Assembly (NCBI GenBank): GCA_021730985.1
Contig: JAKFYI010000031.1
Location: forward strand, 124,001 to 188,000
Reading direction: 5' to 3'
Origin: Hyphomicrobiales bacterium
Lineage (GTDB): Bacteria; Pseudomonadota; Alphaproteobacteria; Rhizobiales; Xanthobacteraceae
DNA length: 64,000 nt
In this document: piece by piece, positions 38,622 to 47,013 of the stretch
Numbering within the stretch: the stretch's first letter is position 1
Layout of the letters: each line of letters opens with the position of its first letter
Made by a program: the position numbers and the translations under genes
The notes under the pieces: generated by a model
The model's database searches: none
What the model saw: the letters and a program-made list of their open reading frames with translations, nothing else
What the model was told of the DNA's origin: nothing

Positions 38622-39929
38622 TTATCTCGCCCAGCTCGCGGCCTGCCGCTTCACCGCGTCGGTCTTCTGCCAGTAGCCCTGCCAATCGTCGGTTGGGCCG
38701 ATGCCATCGATCGCGGCGGGACCGGTGAGGCTCGGCGCCTTGCTTGGATCAAGCACCATCGGCGGCGTGCCGCCGTTCTTCGCAGCTTCGATCGCGGTTC
38801 GCAGCAAACGTCGATAGGCGTTGATCGCCTTGTCGGATTGGCCGAGATGCTCGCGGGTGCGATCCTGGACTTCGCCCATCGACTCGCAGGCCCACTGGTC
38901 ATGCACGTTGATGTCGGCGCCCATGCCCGTGTAGGTCTCGTGCTCCTGCTCGTGCGGATCGAACCCGTAATCGTTGTGCTTGTTCTTGCGCGGCGTGTAG
39001 TCGGGCAACTCATAGAGCTGCAGCCGCTGGCGGCGCATCTCCTCCTTGTTCACAGGTTCGGTGAAGCTGGTGAAAATCGCGTACCAGTAATGCTTATTGT
39101 CATCGACCGGAACGTGCCACTGAGTGATCGTCATTTCCCGGCTCATCGGAATGATGAAGGCGTTCGGGAACATCAGGTTGGTGACGCGGATGTGAGTGTT
39201 CTTGTCGCTGATCTGGCGCAGCGTGACGACGCGGAAGCCGTAGTCGGTCGGCTCGACCTCGATGCGCGGCACCGGAAACTCGCGCATGATCTTGGTCATC
39301 GGCATGTCCGAGTCGCTCGACTTGTCGCGGAACAGCTTGCCGTATTGGTCGCTCGGGTCCTCGTCGTGGAAGAAACGGTGCAGGAACGACGTGTGCGCGG
39401 GATCGATGCCGACTTCGAGCGACTGCAGCCAATTGCATTCGATCAGGCCCTTGAACGCGAACGTGTGGGTCGAAGGCGCGATGAAGCTGTCGAAATGCGG
39501 AAACGCCGGCGGCTCGCCCGGCCCCATGTAGGCGAACAGGATGCCGCTCTTCTCCACCACCGGATAGGCCTTCTGCCGGATGTTGGCGCACAGGTTCGAG
39601 CCCTCCGGCTCGGCGGGGGTCTGCAGGCATTGGCCCGCGATGTCGAACAGCCAGCCGTGAAACGCACAACGCAGCCCGCCATCCTCCAGCCGCCCGTAGG
39701 CGAGGTCGGTGCCGCGGTGCGGGCATCTGCGATCGATCAGGCCGTAGCGGCCCTTGTCGTCGCGGAACAGCACCAGGCTTTCGCCGAGCAGCTTGATCGG
39801 CTTCACCGGACGCTTGGCGTCGAGTTCATCGACCAGCGCGGCCGGCTGCCAGTAGCGGCGCAGCAGGCCGCCCGCGGGCATGCCGGGGCCGACCCGCGTG
39901 ATGAAGTCGTTCTGTTCCGCGCTCAGCAT
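38622..39929 (-). CDS. Rieske non-heme iron oxygenase (phthalate 4,5-dioxygenase/LigXa type)
   Basis: 435-residue oxygenase component. Rieske [2Fe-2S] ligands Cys69, His71, Cys88 and His91 (CPHRG...CAFHGW), and the mononuclear iron site with His179 and His184 in EVGIDPAHTSFLHR. The long C-terminal part resembles the single-type oxygenases such as phthalate dioxygenase and LigXa O-demethylase, which take electrons from a separate reductase; no reductase or ferredoxin gene is adjacent. Divergent from an IclR regulator across palindromic operators. Aromatic substrate unknown. Confidence 0.93.
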   Translation of the reverse strand: MLSAEQNDFITRVGPGMPAGGLLRRYWQPAALVDELDAKRPVKPIKLLGESLVLFRDDKGRYGLIDRRCPHRGTDLAYGRLEDGGLRCAFHGWLFDIAGQCLQTPAEPEGSNLCANIRQKAYPVVEKSGILFAYMGPGEPPAFPHFDSFIAPSTHTFAFKGLIECNWLQSLEVGIDPAHTSFLHRFFHDEDPSDQYGKLFRDKSSDSDMPMTKIMREFPVPRIEVEPTDYGFRVVTLRQISDKNTHIRVTNLMFPNAFIIPMSREMTITQWHVPVDDNKHYWYAIFTSFTEPVNKEEMRRQRLQLYELPDYTPRKNKHNDYGFDPHEQEHETYTGMGADINVHDQWACESMGEVQDRTREHLGQSDKAINAYRRLLRTAIEAAKNGGTPPMVLDPSKAPSLTGPAAIDGIGPTDDWQGYWQKTDAVKRQAASWAR

Positions 39930-39975
39930 GGGAGCCTCCTGACAATCCTAGCAAAGGCCGCGAGCCGTGCTATGG

Positions 39976-39992
39976 TGTTCGGTGACCGAACA
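39976..39992. promoter_or_regulatory. Palindromic operator 1 (IclR/Rieske divergent promoter)
   Basis: Perfect 17-bp inverted repeat TGTTCGGT-G-ACCGAACA. It is centred 55 bp upstream of the oxygenase ATG and 82 bp upstream of the IclR ATG. IclR-family proteins typically bind such 15-17 bp palindromes. Confidence 0.72.
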
Positions 39993-39994
39993 TC

Positions 39995-40010
39995 TGTTCG
40001 AATTAGAACA
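39995..40010. promoter_or_regulatory. Palindromic operator 2
   Basis: TGTTC-GAATTA-GAACA, sharing the TGTTC/GAACA half-sites of operator 1 and starting 19 bp from it, about two helical turns, so both sites face the same side of the DNA. Consistent with binding of an IclR tetramer. Confidence 0.65.
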
Positions 40011-40065
40011 GAGAAAACCAGGACCGGCAAGACAGCCGCTTGTCTGGCTCGGCTGCGAGATTCTC

Positions 40066-40866
40066 ATGCCGCGCGTGAAGCGAACCGAAACCGAGCAACG
40101 GACCGCCGAAGCGACAGGGCCGGACTATCTGGAGTCGCTCGCGCGCGGCCTTCGCGTCATTACCGCGTTCGACCGCGACCGCCGCGAGCTGACGCTCAGC
40201 GATGCGGCGAAGCTGGTGGACCTGCCGCGCGCCTCGGTGCGGCGCACGCTGCACACGCTGATCCAGCTTGGATACGTGGAGGCCGACGAACGCCTGTTCC
40301 GGCTGACTCCGCGCATCCTGACGCTGGCGAGCGCCTACCTGCTGTCGAACCCCATCGTCGATGTGCTGCAGCCCGCGGCCGAGCGAATCAGCGGACAGAT
40401 GAAGGAAGCGTGCTCGGCGGCGGTGCTCGACGACAGCGACGTCGTGATGATCGCGCACGCCTCGCCGCACCGCGTCATCAATGTCAGCGCGCAGATCGGG
40501 CTGCAATTGCCGGCGGCGGCAAGTTCGTTGGGGCGAGTGCTGCTCGCCGCATGGGACGACAAGGAACTGGACAGGTTTCTGGGCCGCGTGCAGCTCCGCA
40601 AACTCACAGGCCAGACCGTGACGAACAAAGGCGAGTTGCGGAAAATCATCCAGAAGGTTCGTAGCGACGGGTTCTCGCTGGTCGATCAGGAGGTCGAGGT
40701 TGGCTTCCGCTCGATCTCGGTTCCGCTCAAGCGGCTCGACGGCAAGGTCGTCGCCGCGCTGAATATCGGCGTGCACAGCGAGCGCGTGGCGCTCGATACG
40801 ATGCACGATGTGTTTTTGCCGAAATTGCTGGAGGCGGCGGGCGCGCTGCAGCGGCAGTTGATTTAG
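40066..40866 (+). CDS. IclR-family transcriptional regulator (PcaR/PcaU-like)
   Basis: 266 residues. N-terminal winged helix-turn-helix (about 20-85; ESLARGLRVITAFDRDRRELTLSDAAKLVDLPRASVRRTLHTLIQLGYV) and a C-terminal ligand domain (about 100-260). SLARGLRVI is typical of the Pca/Pob group controlling aromatic acid catabolism. ATG 40066 is chosen because earlier in-frame codons would overlap the operator. It is divergent from the Rieske gene and probably regulates it and itself. Confidence 0.9.
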   Translation: MPRVKRTETEQRTAEATGPDYLESLARGLRVITAFDRDRRELTLSDAAKLVDLPRASVRRTLHTLIQLGYVEADERLFRLTPRILTLASAYLLSNPIVDVLQPAAERISGQMKEACSAAVLDDSDVVMIAHASPHRVINVSAQIGLQLPAAASSLGRVLLAAWDDKELDRFLGRVQLRKLTGQTVTNKGELRKIIQKVRSDGFSLVDQEVEVGFRSISVPLKRLDGKVVAALNIGVHSERVALDTMHDVFLPKLLEAAGALQRQLI

Positions 40867-40893
40867 CGAGCCGCGATGTGCTGACCCATCGAC

Positions 40894-40911
40894 GTCATGG
40901 CCGGGCATGAC
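40894..40911. repeat. Solo end of family B repeat (copy 3, partial)
   Basis: GTCATGGCCGGGCATGAC, a short palindrome equal to the inverted end of copy 1. It lies 27 bp after the IclR stop and may act as a weak terminator. Confidence 0.5.
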
Positions 40912-40998
40912 GGGGATAGTTCGAGCAAGACGACACCGAATTGCGCTAGTCTAATTCCAAGACATCGATCGCTCAGACGCACGGCACGAGGAGCACCC

Positions 40999-41982
40999 AT
41001 GACAATGGTTCGCACGATCTGCGCGGCCCTGCTCTTCCTTCTCGCCACCCACCCAGCATCGGCCCAATCCGAAGACGCCTCCTCCTACCCGTCCCGCACG
41101 GTGCGGATCGTCGTACCGTCGGCTCCCGGCGGGCCGATCGACTCGGTGGCGCGCATCATGGCCGACGCGTTCCGCGGCGCCTGGCCGGTGCCGGTGGTGG
41201 TCGAGAACAAGCCCGGCGCGGGAACCTCGACCGGCGGCGTGTTCGTCGCGCAGTCGGCGCCGGACGGCTACACCCTGCTGGTCAACCCGGACTCGATCGC
41301 GGTCAATCCGAGCCTCTATCCCAACCTCGCCTACGACCCGCTCAAGAGCTTCGAGCCGGTCTCGCTGCTGATGACCGCGACGCAGATTCTGGTGGTGCGG
41401 CCCGACCTCGGCGTCACCGATCTCAAGAGCTTCATCGATCTCGCCAAGAGCAAGAACGGCGGCCTCAACATCGCATCGGCGGGCGGCGGAACGATCAGCC
41501 ATCTCACCGGCGTGTTGCTGGAGCAGCGCTCCGGCTTCAAGACCACGCATGTGCCGTTCCGCGGCGCCGCGCCGGCGCTCTCGGCGATGCTCGGCGGCCA
41601 CGTCGATGGCATGTGGGTGATGCTGGCGCCGGCCGTGCCGCATCTGCACTCCGGCAAGCTCAAGGCGGTGGCGGTGACCGCCGCGCAGCGCGATCCCGAA
41701 TTGCCGGCGGTGCCGACCGCGGCCGAGTCGGGCGTCAGCGATTTTCAGGTCGAGAATTGGCAGGCGCTGTTCGCGCCGGCCGGCACGCCGAAGCCGATCG
41801 TCGATAAGATCGCGGCCACGGTGGTCGAGGTGCTCAAGAAGCCCGAGATCGCCGGCCGCATGCGCGCGATGGGATTCCAACCGCGCGGCGACCGCGGCGA
41901 GGTGGTGACCGGACTGATCCGCGACAGCATCCCGAAATGGGCCGACGTGGTGAAGCGCGCAAATATCCAGGCGGCGCAGTAG
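40999..41982 (+). CDS. TctC/Bug-family periplasmic solute-binding protein (5)
   Basis: 327 residues from ATG 40999 (GAGGAGC upstream). Signal peptide ends at HPASAQ. Motifs: YPSRTVRIVVPSAPGGPIDSVARIMA, ENKPGAGTSTGGVFVAQSAPDGYTLLV, LPAVPTAAESGVSDF and FAPAGTPKPIVDKIA. It lies between the IclR regulator and an alpha/beta hydrolase (convergent, 3 bp apart), so its ligand may be an aromatic acid handled by the surrounding oxygenases. That is an inference from position. Confidence 0.9.
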   Translation: MTMVRTICAALLFLLATHPASAQSEDASSYPSRTVRIVVPSAPGGPIDSVARIMADAFRGAWPVPVVVENKPGAGTSTGGVFVAQSAPDGYTLLVNPDSIAVNPSLYPNLAYDPLKSFEPVSLLMTATQILVVRPDLGVTDLKSFIDLAKSKNGGLNIASAGGGTISHLTGVLLEQRSGFKTTHVPFRGAAPALSAMLGGHVDGMWVMLAPAVPHLHSGKLKAVAVTAAQRDPELPAVPTAAESGVSDFQVENWQALFAPAGTPKPIVDKIAATVVEVLKKPEIAGRMRAMGFQPRGDRGEVVTGLIRDSIPKWADVVKRANIQAAQ

Positions 41983-41985
41983 CTC

Positions 41986-42849
41986 TTACGCTCTGATCGA
42001 CCGCGGATCGCGCACGGGCCAGCGGCCCGCCTCAACACGCGCGATGAAGTCCGAGACCGCGTCGTTGAACAAGCCGGGCTCTTCCTGATTGCAGACGTGG
42101 CCGGTCTTCGGGAACACCACGAGCCCCGAAGTCGGGATCCAGTGCTTCATCAGGAAGCTCGGCTCCAGGCATGGCTCGTCCTCGTCGCCGACCGCGATCA
42201 GCGTCGGCACAGTCATCTTCTTCATGTCGGCTTCGAAATCGTAGAGCGACGGCCGCTCACCCTGGAAGCCGCGCATGGTGTTGGCCGAGCCCTTGGCGTC
42301 ATGCTCGGCAAACATCGCGGTGAACTCCTCGAAACCGCGCGGGTCTTTCACTAGGAACGGAATACGCGCCTGGCCGAGGCCGTAGGTGTACGCCACCTCC
42401 GCCGAGCCCTTGGTCTCGAATATGCCCGCTGTCTCCAGCGCGTTCTTGCGAAAGTCGGCCAAATGCGCGCGCTCGGAGCCGGAGCCCGCACCCGCCGCGG
42501 TCAGCGACAGCGCGCGCTGCGGATACGTCAGGCCGATCACGATGGTGGTGAAGCCGCCCATCGACAATCCGACGATGTGCGCCTTGTCGATCTTGAGATG
42601 ATCGAGCACGGCGATCGCATCGCTCGCCCAGTGCTTGTAGCTGTAGCTCTTGGAGTCGGCCGGGACGTCGGAGGGCTTGTAGCCGCGCGCGGAATAGGTG
42701 ATGCAGCGATGGCGGCGGGAAAAAAACCGCATCTGGAGTTCCCAGTTGCGATAGTCACCGGCGAATTCGTGAATGAACAGGATCGGGGAGCCGTGGCCTG
42801 CCTCTTCATAATAGAGGCGGACGTTGTCGCTGGTGGTGGCGTAGGGCAT
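41986..42849 (-). CDS. Alpha/beta hydrolase (enol-lactonase/esterase-like)
   Basis: 287 residues. Nucleophile elbow GLSMGG, acid in VGDEDEPC and His in KTGHVCN form the triad; oxyanion segment FIHEFAGDYRNWE. It resembles 3-oxoadipate enol-lactonase and ring-cleavage product hydrolases, which fits nearby pobA and oxygenases, but PcaD would normally sit with pcaBC. AGGAGC precedes the ATG. A family B repeat separates it from pobA. Confidence 0.88.
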   Translation of the reverse strand: MPYATTSDNVRLYYEEAGHGSPILFIHEFAGDYRNWELQMRFFSRRHRCITYSARGYKPSDVPADSKSYSYKHWASDAIAVLDHLKIDKAHIVGLSMGGFTTIVIGLTYPQRALSLTAAGAGSGSERAHLADFRKNALETAGIFETKGSAEVAYTYGLGQARIPFLVKDPRGFEEFTAMFAEHDAKGSANTMRGFQGERPSLYDFEADMKKMTVPTLIAVGDEDEPCLEPSFLMKHWIPTSGLVVFPKTGHVCNQEEPGLFNDAVSDFIARVEAGRWPVRDPRSIRA

Positions 42850-42916
42850 GGCCGCTCCTGTGTAACATTTTCGTATAACAGGATGCGGTTCTGGCTTGCG
42901 CCAAGCAAGAGGCCTC

Positions 42917-43034
42917 GTGTCCCGGGCGACTGAGCGAAGTGAAGGAGACCCGGGATCCCGGTTTCATTTCTTCGCCCCGGCAAACAAACCGGGGTCCCGG
43001 CTCGCGCTCGCTGACGCTCGCTTGGCCGGGACAC
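42917..43034. repeat. Palindromic mosaic repeat, family B, copy 4
   Basis: Ends GTGTCCCGGG and CCGGGACAC are inverted; internal CCCGGGATCCCGG and CCGGGGTCCCGG segments and GAGCGAAGTGAAGGAG/CGCTCGCTGACGCTCGC blocks make up the rest. It fills the gap between the hydrolase and pobA. Confidence 0.7.
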
Positions 43035-43052
43035 ATGCAGTGAGAGCGAGGA

Positions 43053-44231
43053 TCAATCGTCCTCAAGCGGCAGGCCGACGTAGTTCTCCGCAATGGTGGT
43101 CTGCGCGGCCAGCGAGTTGATGATGTAGTCGAGCTCGGCCAACTGGATTTCGCGGTCGAACGGCGTCTGGCCGGGCGGCCGATGCAGCAGCGTCGTCATG
43201 TAGGTGGAGTAGCGCACCACCTTCCAGACGCGCTTGAGGCAGGTGTCGGAGTAGCGCTCCAGCCGCTGCGCCGTGCCGTTCTTGAAAAATTCGATCAGCG
43301 CGCGGGACAGTACACGGACATCGGCGACCGCCAGGTTGAGTCCCTTGGCGCCGGTCGGCGGCACGATGTGGCAAGCGTCGCCGGCCAAGAACATACGGCC
43401 ATATCGCATCGGCGCGGAGACGAACGAGCGGCACGGCGTGATGCCACGCTGCAGAATACGGCCTTCCTTCAACTCGGTCTTGCCCGGATCGTCGAGCCGG
43501 ATGTGCAGTTCGTCCCAGATTTGCGCGTCGGACCAATTCGCAACGTCGTCGTCGAGCGAACACTGCACATAGAGCCGCGACACATGCGGCGAGCGGCGGC
43601 TCGCCAGCGCGAAGCCGCGGTCGTGGTTGGCGTAGGTCATGTCCGCTAGCGGCGGAGATTCCGACAGGATGCCGAGCCAGCCAAACGGGAATTCGCGGTC
43701 GTAGACCTTCAGACCGCTCTCGGGGACGGCGGGGCGGCACACGCCATGAAAGCCGTCGCATCCGGCAATGATGTCGCAGGTCAAGGTCCGGTCCTGGCCC
43801 TGATGCTTGAAGTGGATGACCGGCTTGTCGCCGGTGAGCCCCTCCAGGCGTGACGCCTCCGCCTCGAACAGCAGCGCGCCGCCGGATGCAAGCCGCGCGG
43901 CGATCAGATCCTTCACCACCTCCTGCTGGCCGTAGATGTGGACCAGCTTGCCGCCGCTGAGGCCTTCCAGGTCGAGATGGATCAGCCTGCCGGAGAAGCG
44001 GATGTCCAGCGCCGCGTCGATCATGCACTCGCGGCGCAGCCTCGCATCGACGCCGAGATCGGCCATCAGATCGACGGTGCCCTGCTCCAGCACGCCGGCA
44101 CGCACGCGGCCTTCCACGTACTCGCGGCTGCGCGCCTCCAGCACCACGCAGTCCACGCCGGCGCGCTGCAGCAGCAGCGCCAGAAACAGCCCGGCGGGAC
44201 CAGCGCCAATGATGCCGACTTGAGTACGCAT
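43053..44231 (-). CDS. pobA: 4-hydroxybenzoate 3-monooxygenase
   Basis: FAD enzyme converting 4-hydroxybenzoate to protocatechuate with NADPH and O2. 392 residues (Pseudomonas enzyme 394). FAD motif GAGPAG at residues 9-14, substrate region RVRAGVLEQGTVDLM, DG motif in GCDGFHGVCR, and GDACHIVPPTGAKGLNLA. AAGGAC lies upstream of the ATG. The pca genes for protocatechuate cleavage are not in the window. The regulator may be the IclR protein 4 kb away; PobR-type control is common for this enzyme. Confidence 0.96.
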   Translation of the reverse strand: MRTQVGIIGAGPAGLFLALLLQRAGVDCVVLEARSREYVEGRVRAGVLEQGTVDLMADLGVDARLRRECMIDAALDIRFSGRLIHLDLEGLSGGKLVHIYGQQEVVKDLIAARLASGGALLFEAEASRLEGLTGDKPVIHFKHQGQDRTLTCDIIAGCDGFHGVCRPAVPESGLKVYDREFPFGWLGILSESPPLADMTYANHDRGFALASRRSPHVSRLYVQCSLDDDVANWSDAQIWDELHIRLDDPGKTELKEGRILQRGITPCRSFVSAPMRYGRMFLAGDACHIVPPTGAKGLNLAVADVRVLSRALIEFFKNGTAQRLERYSDTCLKRVWKVVRYSTYMTTLLHRPPGQTPFDREIQLAELDYIINSLAAQTTIAENYVGLPLEDD

Positions 44232-44238
44232 GTCCTTA

Positions 44239-44332
44239 CCCGCTCGTCCCCGCGAAAGCGGGCACCCAGCGCAAAATGACTGAAAACTCGCTCGGGCAGA
44301 ACTGGATTCCCGCTTTCGCGGGAATGAGCGGA
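44239..44332. repeat. Palindromic mosaic repeat, family B, copy 5
   Basis: CCGCTCGTCCCCGCGAAAGCGGG at the left is the inverse of CCCGCTTTCGCGGGAATGAGCGG at the right, with about 45 bp between. It lies immediately upstream of pobA, so it overlaps any pobA promoter, and just past the stop of the DUF1932 gene. Confidence 0.85.
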
Positions 44333-44363
44333 CAGGGCGGTGCCAACCTCAACAAAATCCAGC

Positions 44364-45209
44364 CTAATCCTTCTTCTTCAGGAATTCCGCGAGCGCGCCG
44401 GTTTCTTCGTGCTTGCCTTCGTGGTCCGCGGCGATCCGGGTGTAGAACTCCGCCACCGCCTCGTAGAGCTTCTTCGCCGCGGGATCCCCTTCGGCGTTGA
44501 AGTCGGAGATTTCCTCCATCTCGCCGACAAAGCGATAAGCCTTGTCGAACATGTCCGGCACGCCGCGCTGAAAGCTCGTCAGGTAGGTCGGATAGCTGCG
44601 CTCCAGCTCAACGCGCAGCTTGTCGGCAACGCCCGCGCGGGTCGCGGCCAGCATCATCATCGAGGCCACCGCCGTCACACCCTTGGTGATGCCGCCAAAG
44701 CACATCTTCAGCGCCGACGCCGAACCGATCACGCTCCCGACCACGTTGATCTTGATGCCGAACTCATTGAGGGCAGCGACCTTCTCCGCCTCGGGGCCTG
44801 CGACATGGATGTAAGGCGTGTAGCCCTCCTTCGGCGGCAACCCGATGATGCCGCCGTCGATAAACGGCGCACCGGACTTGGCGATCACCTCGCCGATCTT
44901 GATCTTGCTTGCCGGGCTCACCGCGTTGCAATCGACGTAGACCGGCTTCTTGTTGCTCGGCGCGATCAGCTTCGACATCTTTTCGGCGAGCGCCAGCGCG
45001 TCGCTGGGCGGGCAGATCGACAGGAAGAAATCGGCCTGCGCGCACTCCTGGTCGGAGGCCGCGACCATCCCTGCCGTCTTGGCCCGCTTGGCGCTGGCTT
45101 CGCTGCGTCCCTCCAGCGAGGTGATGACATGCAGCCCGCGCTCCGCCAGGCGTCCGCCCACGCCGGCGCCCATGGCGCCTTGTGCAACGACCGCAACGGT
45201 TGGATTCAT
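44364..45209 (-). CDS. NAD(P)-dependent 6-phosphogluconate-dehydrogenase-like oxidoreductase (DUF1932 type)
   Basis: 281 residues. N-terminal Rossmann domain (VAVVAQGAMGAGVGGRLAERG; first Gly of GxGxxG replaced by Ala) and a C-terminal helical domain with LKMCFGGITKGVTAVASMMM, the DUF1932-like region, carrying the catalytic Lys. Related to beta-hydroxyacid dehydrogenases such as 3-hydroxyisobutyrate and tartronate semialdehyde reductases. Divergent from the FAD monooxygenase gene, 63 bp away, sharing a promoter region. Substrate unknown; context suggests aromatic catabolism. Confidence 0.85.
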   Translation of the reverse strand: MNPTVAVVAQGAMGAGVGGRLAERGLHVITSLEGRSEASAKRAKTAGMVAASDQECAQADFFLSICPPSDALALAEKMSKLIAPSNKKPVYVDCNAVSPASKIKIGEVIAKSGAPFIDGGIIGLPPKEGYTPYIHVAGPEAEKVAALNEFGIKINVVGSVIGSASALKMCFGGITKGVTAVASMMMLAATRAGVADKLRVELERSYPTYLTSFQRGVPDMFDKAYRFVGEMEEISDFNAEGDPAAKKLYEAVAEFYTRIAADHEGKHEETGALAEFLKKKD

Positions 45210-45272
45210 CGGAAAATTCCTTATTGGTTTGGACGGCCACTATAACGTTCGGCGGGCCATGCGGGGAACAGT

Positions 45273-46925
45273 GTGAGCGGACAGCAGGATTGCGCGGTTG
45301 TCATTATCGGCGGCGGCCCCTGCGGGCTGGTGCTGGCGATCGAGCTGGGACGCCGCGGGGTGCCCACCATCCTTCTGGAGGAAAAGACCTCCCCGGTCCG
45401 GTTCCCTGCCGCCAATGCCACCCAGGCGCGCACCATGGAGCACTACCGCCGGCTGGGTTTCGCCCACAAACTGCGCGCGCAGGGTCTGCCGGGCGATTAC
45501 CCGACCGACATCACCTATTTCACGCGCTTTTCGGCCTACGAACTGGCCCGCTTCAAGCTGCCGTCGGCCCGCGCCGCCTCCGACATGGTCAAGACCATGA
45601 CCGGCTCGTGGAGCGCGGCGGAGCTGCCACACCGGGTATCGCAAATGTATGTCGAGGACATTCTGCGCAGCGAGGCCGCGGCGCAACCCAGCGTCTCGAT
45701 TCGCTACGGCTGGCGCATGACCGGCATGAGCCAGGACGAACACGGCGTCTCCATCGAGGCCGAGACTGCGGACGGCGGGCGCCACACGCTCCGAGCCGCC
45801 TACGCAATGGGCGCGGACGGCTCCCGCAGCCCGGTGCGCAAGGCGATGGAACTGAGCTTTGTCGGCGAGGGCTCGACCTCGCGCGACTTCATGGGCGGCC
45901 CGATGTCGTCGCTCTGGTTCCGCAGCGGCAAGCTTTACGACAACATCCCGCATCCGAAGGCCTGGACCTACTGGACCGTCAACGCCGACCGCCGCTCCTG
46001 CCTGTTCGCCATCAACGGCCGCGACGAATTCCTGTTTCACACCCAGCTTCGCGAGGGCGAGCGCCACGAGGACATCTCGGACGCCGAAGCGCCGACCCTA
46101 TTCCACCGCGCGCTGGGCGCGCCGCTCGACATTGAGATCATCTCGCGCGCCACCTGGAACGCCGGCTACACCCTGGTGGCGGATGGCTTCCGCCGCGGCC
46201 GCGTGTTCATCGGCGGCGACGCCGCGCATCTGTTCACGCCGACCGGCGGCCTTGGCTACAACACCGCGGTCGAAGACGCCGTCAATCTCGGCTGGAAGCT
46301 TGCCGCGATGGTCAAAGACTGGGGCGGGCCGAAGCTGCTCGACAGCTATCAGACCGAACGGCAGGCATTGGCGAAGCGCAACACCGGCTACGCGCGCAGC
46401 TTCGCCGATTCGGTCGGGCTGTTCGTGCCGGCGCCTGAGATCGAGGACGACAGCGTAGCCGGCGTTGCGGCGCGCAAGACAGCAGGCGACCACCTGAATG
46501 CGCACGCGCGCGCCGAGTTCAACATTCCCGGCATCACGTTCGGCGGCCGCTACGACGGCTCGGCTGTCATCGTTTCCGACGGAACGGCGCCGCCACCGGA
46601 TTCCGCGAACACCTACGTTGCCACCGCGTGCCCCGGCGGACGCGCGCCGCACCTGTGGCTCGGCGACGGGCGCTCGCTGTACGACGCATTCGGTTTCGAG
46701 TTCACCCTGCTGCGGCTCGGCACGCGGGCGCCCGATGCGGCGCCATTCGAAGCGGCTGGCAAGGCACAAGGCCTGCCGCTGACGACCATCGACGTGCCGT
46801 CAGACGAAGCGCGCGATCTCTACGCGGCCGACCTGGCGCTGATCCGGCCCGATCAGATCGTGGCGTGGCGGGGAAATTCGGCGGGGAATGCGGTGAACGT
46901 GCTGCGCAAGGCGACGGGGCACTGA
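45273..46925 (+). CDS. FAD-dependent aromatic monooxygenase (MhpA/phenol hydroxylase-like)
   Basis: 550-residue group A flavoprotein. FAD site GGGPCGLVLAIELGRRGVPTILLEE, DG-type motif MGADGSRSPVRKAM, and GGDAAHLFTPTGGLGYNTAVEDAVNLGWKLA. The C-terminal thioredoxin-like domain (about 425-550) is present as in MhpA and phenol 2-monooxygenase. The GTG start at 45273 gives the expected N-terminus. It likely hydroxylates a phenolic ring. Downstream is an unrelated binding protein gene after about 90 bp. Confidence 0.92.
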   Translation: MSGQQDCAVVIIGGGPCGLVLAIELGRRGVPTILLEEKTSPVRFPAANATQARTMEHYRRLGFAHKLRAQGLPGDYPTDITYFTRFSAYELARFKLPSARAASDMVKTMTGSWSAAELPHRVSQMYVEDILRSEAAAQPSVSIRYGWRMTGMSQDEHGVSIEAETADGGRHTLRAAYAMGADGSRSPVRKAMELSFVGEGSTSRDFMGGPMSSLWFRSGKLYDNIPHPKAWTYWTVNADRRSCLFAINGRDEFLFHTQLREGERHEDISDAEAPTLFHRALGAPLDIEIISRATWNAGYTLVADGFRRGRVFIGGDAAHLFTPTGGLGYNTAVEDAVNLGWKLAAMVKDWGGPKLLDSYQTERQALAKRNTGYARSFADSVGLFVPAPEIEDDSVAGVAARKTAGDHLNAHARAEFNIPGITFGGRYDGSAVIVSDGTAPPPDSANTYVATACPGGRAPHLWLGDGRSLYDAFGFEFTLLRLGTRAPDAAPFEAAGKAQGLPLTTIDVPSDEARDLYAADLALIRPDQIVAWRGNSAGNAVNVLRKATGH

Positions 46926-47013
46926 CTACCCCGCTAGCGTTGCATCAGATCACCTCGACGCCTTTCAACGTGCTAGTTTGAGCAGGACGTTCATTTGGCT
47001 CGCTGGGACTGAC

